DNA of 64,000 nt from Plantago major (Eukaryota; Streptophyta; Magnoliopsida; Lamiales; Plantaginaceae): assembly GCA_026545765.1 (NCBI GenBank), contig CM048842.1, positions 48,989,431 through 49,053,430 of the forward strand, written 5' to 3'. The position numbers and the translations under genes were made by a program. Positions 12,042 to 23,800 of this stretch are shown here, one piece after another (position 1 is the first letter of the stretch; each line of letters starts with the position of its first letter). The notes below the pieces were generated by a model. The model was not told the origin of the DNA and did not search any database. It saw only the letters and a program-made list of their open reading frames with translations.

Positions 12042-12843
12042 TGAAGCATTGCAAGTAGGTAAAAGTTTTCATAACTTTTTATTACAGTTAAAGAATATAA
12101 CGATGCATCTCTTGAGAACAAATTAAAGGGGATATTTGAAGATAATTTCAATAGTACCAAATTGAAAAAGAACAATAAAGACAAGTGACAATTCATTCAT
12201 TTGTTTACAAATTATCTTCGAAATTCTAAATAGATCACACACACAAACACATGTGTATCTGTGTGCACGGGTGCGCACACATATATATACATTTGTTGAT
12301 TATTAATTTATAGTTTCACCAGGATCAATAAATAAACAAGGAATTTTCAAAAAGATTATTATCTTATTATTTAATTGATTGTGATCGAAATTTGAACTGG
12401 TCCCAACTTGAGACTGGACAATTATTAGCTTTACCGAGACTATTAATTTATCAAGTACTAATTTAACGAGATTTTACTATATACTTCTGATTATGTTTTT
12501 TTATTTTCTTTTATATTACTTTAGAACCGCAAACCGCTACATTTCAAATGTGCACGGGGACTGAGTAAATTAAGATAAACTCAGACAACATAAATCACAT
12601 AAAGTCATCCTCCATGAACCTGTAACCAAAATGATATTACTCTTCCCGTTTAATTAAGTGAGACACCATTTTGAATATATGCTAAAGTGGATTATAATAC
12701 TCTAATGCGTATATATTTAAATGAGATAATCCCAGAAAATTGAGGTCAAATGAATAATGTGTGTGCTTGATAAATTTAAATAAGTTGTATGGTTTGAATA
12801 ACTATATAATGTGACTTTTAAAATCAAGTGAATGATAACTTAC
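12042..12843. other. Intergenic, no gene seen
   Basis: AT-rich sequence without a supported gene or clear repeat. Confidence 0.55.
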
Positions 12844-13224
12844 GGGTTGTTTCTCTCCCTGTTAAAACTCGGTTTTAATCGAATTATCATTTTCATCATG
12901 TTTGTCGCATTGAACAAAACCCGGTTTTAATCACCAACTATTCATAATTCAATTAAATTTTATCTTTCTACTTACTATTTTTCTCTCACTTTACTTTTTC
13001 ATTTATTATAACAACCTTAAACCAATCAAATAACATTAAAATCAATCAAATAATCTTAAAAACTCTTACACACTTCACTTCACTCTTACACACCCTATAT
13101 AACAACCCTATAAAACCTATAAAATTTTAATTACATTCCAAATACAATTTTTCAAAACCCAATTATAATTCAGTTACTATTCACGGTTAAAACCTTGTCC
13201 ATTTTAATCACTTCCCAAACAGCC
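12844..13224. mobile_element. hAT-type MITE, copy 3
   Basis: Begins GGGTTGTTT and ends CCCAAACAGCC, with ACTTA next to both ends as a possible partial target duplication. The interior is clearly homologous to copy 1, for example aaaatcaatcaaataatctt and accctatataacaaccc. Confidence 0.68.
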
Positions 13225-14844
13225 ACTTATAAATCAAATCATCTATCACTCACTTATCGGGTTTTTTCCCGAACCGACACTATGTAGAAATAATTGTATT
13301 TTGTAGCTTGCATTAAATTGGGTAAAATATCCTCGCAACTTCCACATTAGTACGAAAACAAGCAATTACTTAAAGCTTTTGAAATATGATACTTGTAGAT
13401 TGTGAGAGGATTAAATGTAATTTGTAATGGATGATGAAAAAATAATAATTTGGTTGACAAATCATTTGTTGAAAATGTAGCTTTCCAGTTTCTAGGTACA
13501 TTACATATTGAAATTGGCCAATAAATTAGGTGCGTATATTTAGGTAAGATATGAGGTCCCATAATACAAATGGCATGACTTTAATCTTCCCGGGTTTGTA
13601 TTTGCTTCTGCAGATATATAAAAACTCCAGGAGTATTGTAAGGTGATGTCTACTTTACTGAAAAATCATTAATTTCAGTTCAGTTCAGACGAAGAGGATA
13701 AAGTCTAATATAATAACAGTGATCATTTCTAAGCCCAAATCATAAGTTTGACAAGGAAACGGGACTTTCAAATATTATACTATGTGGAAGAAAAACGGAA
13801 ATTTTATAGCACAAATTTTTATTTACAATCGTTTTGACCTCAATGATCACCAAGCCTTAAAAATAAGTACACGATATTAATTGAGTGGCAAAGTACTGCG
13901 GTCCTATAAGTGTGGTTATAAATGAGTAACAAATTACATGTAACTCCAATATTAATTATATAAAAGTAACTATAACAATTTTAGCAAAGGTATTAGACGG
14001 AAAATTGTAATAATTTTAAAGAAACTGAGTGAGTATATTAGAAGCCCATTGCTGGTAAAGCAGCCATCAGTGCAAGTTTTCAACCTTTTTGTTAAATACA
14101 AGGGTCAACCCGACCTGCCTTGGTTGACCGCAAAATTTTCAATCATGAGTCCAATTTGTATTCCTCGAGTCTTTTGGCAGTATCTTATTTTATAATGTTA
14201 TAGTGGTGTCACTGGTGTGTTTTCAGAAAAGTTGGTGACTTGTGTCTCCATGTCCGTACTGCATAGGTTGTACTCAACCCAGCCCATGCACAAATTAATA
14301 ATCATAAACTACAAGAAGTATGGACCGGTCCAAATTTATGAACTGCCGAAAGAATGTTCTTTTCCAACGTCCATTCATGTATGGCACTGGATAACAAACA
14401 CACCCAAGTCACCGCAAGCAACAAGCGAAGATCATTTTGGCTCTTCGGCATGGTTCTACTCAAATTAGATCTCGCAAACTATCGGCTACCATACCGATAA
14501 TTACAGAAGAAAATCATCGAGAAACAAAATTAGAATCCCAATAAATCACTTGACAGGTCCAGTAACTAGAATAACAATACAGAGTACAACACAAGAGAGC
14601 TGAAGAAACTTGATACAAAGAAGAGAAAGATGGATAGCCCTTGAAAGCTTTCCCGTTGCCACTTCCACTAAATTTCCTTTACCAAACTCTGGGCGAAGCA
14701 AATTCAGTGGAAGCAGCAAAAAGAAGCTTGGGCTATCCATATCGCATGCATTATTTGCAAACAAGGAAAACAGCAAAACAAAACAAAAGTTATTAAAGCT
14801 GTCTGCAGTTTGAAACGACCACGAGAACTCCTAATCTAGCTTAC
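13225..14844. other. Intergenic DNA and presumed 3' UTR of NRPD1 (minus strand)
   Basis: No gene recognised. Roughly 14550-14844 would be the 3' untranslated region of NRPD1. An 83-codon plus-strand frame at 14217 has no recognisable similarity. Confidence 0.5.
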
Positions 14845-17800
14845 TCAAGTAGTCCTCCTGCCCAGCCATTTAGAATGGTAGCGTTCAGCCGCTTCTGGAT
14901 TGATACCGTCCAGAGCGTTATGTATGCATTTCCGGAACGAGATATCTTCCTCTGTTCCATCTTCCTTTACCAGAATGAAGCATCGTGAATCTTTATACTT
15001 AGGATGTAGACCAATCTGCAAAACAAGAAATGAGGGGCAACAGGTTACATACATATAGTGTGAGTTATGTTCCTCGATCTCATAAAACTATTTGGATGTC
15101 TACCTTTATCTCAATGTTACCACACCCCATCTTCTCTTCCCGCCGCGGATGATATTGGAAAACCTTCATCGCAGTAGACTTGTCCTCCCCACGTAGCAGA
15201 TTGTTGACAGGGTGCCTATACCAATGAAATAACATTAACAAATAAAGGAATTAGAAAAGGGAAAAAACATTAATTTAGCAGGTTAAGGTTTCAGCTTGGT
15301 TAAGTAACTACACCACAGAAGAGTGTACAATGTACATTTAAAATGTTATATTAAAAAGTTCGACAGTCAGAATTGGTAGGACACTTGGACTAAGAGTGGT
15401 TCTTAACAGATCCTTTTATCATGTCGTATTACTGACACCAGGAAGTTCAATACTTGCAAAATCAGAAAATTAAGATAGAAGTTCACGTACTCTTGTAGCA
15501 TACGCTGTGCTGCTCCTGACAACATATGTATTTCACGTGCGGAGGGAGGCAAAGGTTTACGACGTCTGCTTGTTTCCCAAAATTGCCATTGACCAAGAGA
15601 TTTGCTAGGCTTTAGCTTCGGTAGCAATTTTGTTTCCTCTTTCAGTTGTAAACTGCTAGCTAGACTGTATATATCTCTAGGTTCACTAGGTTTAACAGGT
15701 ATGTCTCCCTGCTGCATGATTAAGTGGAACCATCAAATAAAATCAAGAAAGTATAACAATTTCAATGAATACAAAAGGAAAAAATTGGCAAGACTGGAAA
15801 ATTCAAACATTTTCATGTAAAATAATGTGTGACAAATGTACTACTAGCAGTTGAGCTTTATTTTCAACTCAAACTATCGATCTTTAGAATACCTTGTCAT
15901 TGTATATAAGCTCAAACTGACAACCAGTTCCGATAGGTGGAGGTTGTCCCCACGCAAGTGCATCAACACTTCCTTGAAGATGATCGGTTTGACCCATCTT
16001 TGCTGCTTTTAGCAAGAAATCAGCAGGACTCTGTTGAAATTAGAAACAAAAAATTTTAGTAATATTTTGCAGAAAGATGCGATTTAATAGCAGTAGAGGG
16101 AGTATTGAGGTGTGGAATACCAACCGAAAAGCAAGCTTGCGTGAATGGCGAATAACTGTTAGGATCCTTCCTTTGTTGGGTCAGACCTTTGGCATTTAAG
16201 GGCACAAAAGCACCGGACCATGACAGACAATTAGCCGTTAAAACTAGATGTTCTGGAAGGATGGTCTTCCCAGTGCCGCTGATGGCAGAATGCAATCTCT
16301 GCGTGTAAAAATGTGGAATTAGTTATTGGCATCCATAACTTTGAGTGCGTTATAAATACCCCCGGGGAGTTTCTGGATAATTAATTGTTCCCATGAAAAG
16401 GTTAAAAATTCATATAATAGGGTGCAGGGGGTCATATGTGATGGTTATCATAAAGGTACAGGCAAGCCTTGTATGCCAGTACGGGGGGTGCAAATTAACC
16501 AAATTGCAAATTTGAGGAGAACTATTCAGTAATATTTGAACTTTTTCGGGGAGAACCAAAAGGCCGATTTGTCCCTAACTACCAAGGGTGAAGTTAATTT
16601 ACATGTTACGATGCTGATAGAACAAGTTGGATGCACAATGGTAAAGAATCCGAAAGGTAAAAAACGAAGAAAATAAAAGAAACTCACATTTACAAAACAG
16701 TGCCACGCAGCACCGATCCCAAAAGATTCAGTATAATCATGAATATCATCAGGATGGCTTCGTTCCCAGTCAATCAATTCTCTTATCCTCAGACACTTAT
16801 CCATGAGGATACTCCAAAATTTCTTCCCGTCGCAGTAATCAGATGTGACAACCCGCAAATATAGTTCACCTGAACGGGGTTCAGGAAATTTTGAACGACT
16901 TTCTTCATCTTTCCATAATATATCAACCTTCTTAAACTCTGGGAATCCTGCATAACAATATAGAGATATTAATTACACACAGGAGATTCATCAAGATAAA
17001 AGAAGTAACAATCAGACGGTAGTCACATTAAAATGAACAATACAATAGGTTCTCCGTTCTCCCATGAAAAAGAATTGACAGTCAGAAGCACATACAAAAA
17101 ACATAGCACATAAATTTCTAGATTCGTGTTTAAATTATTAGTCCTTCTGCAATCATAAAACTTTAAGTTCCCGTAATATAAGTAATACAAATATCAGCCA
17201 AATCATGCAATCAAAGAAAACCACAACAGGCAAGCAGCATTCTCAAAAAAAAATGATAGCCCTGTTCAATAATAGCACGCTCATCACTTCTTCTATCCAG
17301 AATATTCTTTTTATATATTATCTCACAATGATCAACATACAGATAATAGTTCTATCAACACTAGTATACTAAAGTCAAATTATTTTTCCAGATAATATCT
17401 ATTCTGTCGAATAATAAAAAAAATTCTAGTTATTCCAAAGCAGTGGTTGAGCCAAAGGCAAGACACTGCAATTACAAGTAGAGAGGACATGCCAGAGATC
17501 CTGTATAAAACCAAAGCTGCAACCTCAACCGTTTACATAATTATTACTGGATAATAGTTTAATACCAAATAATAGACAGAATAAACACCTAAAGAAAGCA
17601 ACAGAAAACATTGAATTAGTAAAATTACATGCCATATATAGAGAGAACAAACGCGTAAAGAAAGTAAGTTATAAGAGAATAAGAGAATACTTGGTTGGCA
17701 CCTTTTATTACAGTTTGCAGGAGGAACGGTATCAGCGTGTCACGAAGATAAACCAGTTCCGAAGAATCTTCATGAATCTCCGTATCCTGGTCTGAAAATC

Positions 17801-20800
17801 TGTCCTGCATCATAGTAACGGAGATACAGATAATGGAGTCGGACCGTTTCTGCACATCAGCCTCAGAACAGAGCCTGCAAACGTTCACATAAGAAAGATG
17901 AATATTGTGCTAACCATGTAAAATGGAATCAGACTTCCATGGACTTTGTCAGAGCACAGATTTGGCAGTTCAACTTTTGTCAATCTTGAACATGAGCTAT
18001 CACTTTAGACCTCAACCTATGACTAGCTATGCCATACCCGTATATGAGGGGTGTACATAAATGAAAACCGTCACGACAACCGCACTACTGTTAAAATTTT
18101 AGACAAAAACCGTCATGGTTAGAATTATTTTTCACCCGCTACGAGCGGGTGGGTGGCAGTTTCGACTGTGTCACCCACCACCCGCCCGCCCCACCCAACT
18201 AATTATATATATTTCATATATATATTTATATTCTGAAAATTAATTAATACGTAAAGAGTATATACAATATGGTGTTGTGTTCTTATTGTTTATGTATTGT
18301 TGTGTAGGATTATTTTGTTATTATTAATAAATGTTTAGTAAGTATGTTGATGTGTATCTTCTTATTATGTCATACTAGTTCACTGTTTAAACTTGTTTTG
18401 TTATTATTAATAAATGTTTAATAAGTATGTTGATGTGTATCTTCTTATTATTTCATATACTAGTTCACTGTTTTAGACTTGCAGTACACTTTTTTTCTCC
18501 ACACATCTTCTATTATGCTTTATACATTACATTACTTATGCTTTATTCTACTTTATAATTTTACTTGGTAATAATTTTAAAGGAACGTTATTTTTGTATG
18601 TTATAAACCCTCCAATCCGCCCGCCATCCGCCCGTGATAAACCCGTCGCGGTTTGAGAAAAAATACACCCGCCATGATTTTCGATTAGGACAACCCGTTA
18701 TAGGCGGGTCGGTTAGAATTTTGGTAAAAAACCGGCCGCATTCAGGTGACCATGCACAATAACCATTGAGTCATTTCGTGCAAACAAATATATAGGACTT
18801 CTACATGTATAAATTAAAACATTTGATTATGATATATTTCGAATATAATCACAAATATAGTCACACATATTTTAATAATCACAAATATTTTAATAAATTG
18901 AAATCTTAAAAAAATTAGACACACAACAAACAAATTGCTAATGCATGAAAATCACAATAAAATGGAAAATAAATTGGTAATATTTTTGTGTTGATACATA
19001 CATACTTGAGCAAGCCTCATCGTCTGCACCTTCATTGTTTCTTTTTCTTTTTTTTTTCTTTTGATGGTAGTGCGAGGTTACAAATGGGGATGATAAATGA
19101 ATCATGACTCATGCACCAAGTGGTTACTTAGAGTTAAACGAATAATGCATCAAATTACAATAACTACCTCGTGAAAGCATTAGTTGGTGGTTTGAACCTG
19201 AGAGTATAAATGGCAAACAAAAAGTTTGGTATCACAACTACCTCTTGTGAGACAAAAATCCTTATCTTTTTATATGAAGTATAGATATTCACTTTCAGTA
19301 TTTCAGAATAGTGTTCTCCACCTTTTAATAAAGATTTATCATTACATGTCAAATAAATGGATATGCATATGTAGTAAATCCTTACCTGTTTTCTATGGAC
19401 AACTTCGGAAGATTTACTTTCAGTCTCATTGCTCTGGCTTTACAATTCATATGTAGAGTTTTTATGATAGATTCAGATTTTAGCTTTTTCTTCACAGCTA
19501 CTTCCTGAAATAATAAAAAACAATCATGCTGGAATACAGTTCATATGCCGAGGGAAACAGGAATAAGTCTTAATGTATCACCTTGTTTATGTGAAAATGA
19601 CAGACCCATGGAGACACGTTTTTTCTGTTGCTGGAGATGCAATGTCTGGTGAAAGGTGTGATTAGATGTTACACATACATATATTTCCGAGTCAATATTA
19701 ATAAGATGAGGCGTCAGGGTGCTTACCTTATCGTAACTTCTGAAACTACGCTGGAAAAAAGCAGGCCTTCCAAGTAATCCTTAACTTCCAAGGCTCCAGA
19801 TTCAAAGCCATATACCCATCTTCCCAGTCTTGGTGACAGAAATAGAGAAGCACTCTTCCTGCCCTTGTTCTTTTTCACTCCACAATCCAGAACTTTCTGT
19901 GCCGACAAATTTTAGGAGACAAATATGTGAGTAATTCAAACCAAGCTCAAGTACCTTAAACAAAATGTATGTTACCAATTGAATATCCTGGTTTACCTAG
20001 TTGAGTATGTCAGTATGAAAGAGTTAGGGTTAATAATTCAGTTGCAATTCTCCCAAAACAAAGTTATGTTTAATTCATATACCTAAAATATCGATTGCAT
20101 TTCTTTAAGAAGCTTATTGTTTCAATAGAACCACCGAGTTTCAATTTTCTTTTTCGGTGACCTTGCTTCCATGGCCAAAATCAATTGACCCCAAGCAATA
20201 AATCTCATTCATCCTTTTGGCACTATATATCCAATATTTAATTTCATTATAAGAAAGCAAGTTAGATTCTATCACAAGTTGCCCTATTTGTCGATTCTTA
20301 GTCCGATAATGCTAATAAATACGCTTGCAGCAAATCTCTCAGCTAACTTTTATATCACAGAGAACTTTTATAATCCATAATCAGGACATGAAATAAGATA
20401 GCTCATACCTTTAGGGCTAACAGAGGTGATGGTTCAAGTACACTGACTGGCTGATCTAAAGCACTATAAGCAGTCTCCGATATAGCACAAGCAGCCAATG
20501 AACCAACCGGATGTCCAGCCATATGAGCACCAGACATATTGTCTCCATCATAATTGAATTGGACAATTTGATTCCCATAACAATTTCTGACCGTACCATC
20601 ATAACCAATTGTTAAATCACGCATAAAAAACATCAGTTTTCGAGTAAGAGTTCCAGAGATATCTGCTTGGCCACTAAACGAACTGTCACGGGTAGTCAAT
20701 GAATGCACAAAACACTCCAGAGGATTTAAACCATCTAAGTAAGAATTTTCAATTACAGTACATGGGATATATGACTCTGCAGTACCATCTGATTTGTAGA

Positions 20801-23800
20801 AACTGGTATGGTTCTTATGATCATTCCACGAAGCACAAGAAAGGTGTCGAGGAATCGAGAAGGATAATGGAGTTACAGAGTGTTGTAAGCCCAGACACAT
20901 GCTATGCTGGAACAGTTTTTGCAGACTTCCTTTGCTTCCAGCCTTCAGCATAGCCATAAAGGCATTATCCTTCCCCGCATATTGGTACACAAGATTTTGC
21001 ATTGCCCGAAAAACAGACGCTGAAGCTGAAAGAGAAACATGACAAAGTGTCGGTGACGTCTGCTGTGCAGCATACAGACGCTCCTTCAGATCATTGAGCA
21101 TGTTTTCATCCCCTTCAGAGCTTTCTGCAAGGAAACTTTGGTTCCCATCCACTAACAACAAGCTGATTTCAGACAATCTTTCAGCTTCTTCAAGACCAAA
21201 AGATAAATCATCAAGGAGATTGTTCCTGGACTCTGGATCAGAAGCAAGGCGGAGGTCTGACAATGATACACTCAGTCCCCGCTTACACATCCACTCACCA
21301 AGCATTTCCTGTGCACCATGGAGGAAGTCAAGAAATTCTTGTGGGAATTGTCTGATAAGGCACTGAAATAGGTTTCCATCACTGTCACTCAGCCATGATG
21401 ACGAACGAGATGATGATAACAGCTGTCCATGTCTAATGTTAACTCCATTTGGTACATGTGAAAACTCAAATTCTGGGGGCAAAAAATGACTGAACAATTG
21501 TTTCCCAGTCCAGAAAGAAGTGTATCCTAGGTTAGTAGTCTGTACAATAGCTGGATCTATTGGCCTATACGAACTAAACATTTGCAGCTGATGCATTTCC
21601 GGCCGACTCAAGAGAACCCCATCTTGCAGAAGTAAATGAGCAGCAGTCAAGCTATCTTGAGAAAAAGACAACAGGTTCTGCCCACTCTGACCATTGACTA
21701 ACTGTTTGTCCAGTGAAACAAGCTCCTTTATTTCCACTCTGGTGTTTCCTGATTGTGGAACAAAGCCATGAAGGCAATCTCCATCAAAGTCGCCTCGTAG
21801 TGGTGAACAGACAAGGGGATTGATTGAGACAACAGAATCAATGGGGAGGACTTTAACGGATAACCCAATAAGAGAGTGTTGGTGAATGGATGGCGGCCTG
21901 TTCACGAATACAATATCTCCATCCATAAGAGGTCTTTTTATAATGTCTCCTGCATGTAACATCTCCATGGACCCAATAATAATGTTCTGACCATCTCTAG
22001 AGACAACGAACTTACTTTTACGCTTAAGCATAAACTCGCAGCATGGTTCTAACTTACTCCAATTCCACGGATGTATCTGGTCTGGGACTAGCACATGCTC
22101 AGCTACTTGAAGGGGCAGCCCAATTTCATCAACTTTTATTCGGGGATCACCAACCACCACCAAGCGGAAACAATGATCTGTCCTCTTCCCAATGAGCAGT
22201 TCTTTGATGTTTTTTAGCCCAGATGAACTAGAAAGTGAATCATTCGCCGATTGTTTTTCATAAGCTTGTTGAGTACTTGACACTTTTTCAGAACGTATCT
22301 GCAGGAAGAGATGTCTTAATAATCATTTTTTCTTTCAGACATAGTACACACATGAGAAAACTAACTGCAGGACATGGTTCTTTTCTTGCCTTTGAAACTT
22401 TAAAACGTTCAAGAACACGAGCACTCAGTTCATTTGGTGTGCCTCTGAAATCAACGAGCCTCCTGTACATTCTTGTCGCTTCATCCTAAATGTTAATCAA
22501 GTTAAAACAGCATCTTGTGGTGTTACGGCCAACATGTAAATAACAAAAAATCATGTATCTTGCAGGCTCTCAATCACAGTAGTATCATTTGACTTACCTG
22601 AATCATGCGTCCCCCGAATTCTGTCACCCGATGACTATTTGGAGTTACAAGCAAATTGTTCAAAAAGATGGAATTTTTCCGTCGCAGAGGTTCCAGTATT
22701 CTTGGGCATACATCTTTCAACATGAGATAAACCTGAACATAAGATTTGCAATTATAAGATTATGTAGTTAATACAACTGGAGATATCTTGCAATAGTACA
22801 ACTCGGATCTAGAACTACTATTTCACCAGATAGCAAGTTGCTCGCATGTTACCTGGTACACAAGATTGCTGATCAAGAAAAGGGAAAAGAGAATCATTTG
22901 TGAAAAATAGGTTGCACAAGTTTGTTCAACAAGCTGTATGTGATCAGTGACATGCAATTAATAACTAAAAACACCAAGCAGTTTTTGTTCACAAGGTCTT
23001 TATAGCACATAAACCCCATCCATATTTTCCACTTCATGAAAAAGGAATTCACTTGGTAGACCACTAGACTTCATTTTTGGTCCTTAATTTTTTTCATGTG
23101 AAGCTAGATCTCGTAGTTACGTAAATTTCGAAAGAGCATGTTAAATGACTCATAAAAAATAGTGGACACAGAAGAACCATTGCAAAAATTGGGTTGCATG
23201 AAGTTAATCAGCGAGCTATTTGATTGATGACATGCAGTTCAGGACCAAAAGTTGCACATATTAAGGCCTTTTCTGTCCAAAAAATCAGTTAAACATACCC
23301 CATCCATATTCATTTCATGTTTAAGTAAATAACTCCGTTGTTAGTCTACTATACTTCATTATTGGTTCTTGAAGTTTCTCATTTGATGCTGAAGTTCCCT
23401 GTTAGTTTGTTTTTCTTGAAAATAGTTGAATATTTAGTCAGGAGCGAAGCTATGCATTAGCATAGAGCATGCCCGACACGGGTTCAATTTGCGAGAAATG
23501 GTTTTCTCTATATATATATTACAGTATATATATAAGTGGACAACTATTGGAGTTGTGCAATTGAGTATGTAATTTAAGTTAAATTGGACCCATTTGTATA
23601 AATTAGACTTTAATTACAAAAAACCAATATGTTTTATTCATTCTAATTCTAAGCCCTAATGAAACTCCAACAAAATCAATTCACCATTAAAAAAACTCAA
23701 TTTGTCTTCAGCAATTAAATTCCAAGTCCTAAATCAAGCCCAACATAATCAATTCATCATTAAAAAACTCAATATGTCTTCTACAATTAAATTCAAATCC

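Noticed and set aside
14217-14468. 83-codon plus-strand frame downstream of NRPD1
   Set aside because: No recognisable domain, no splice or promoter context, and length expected by chance.
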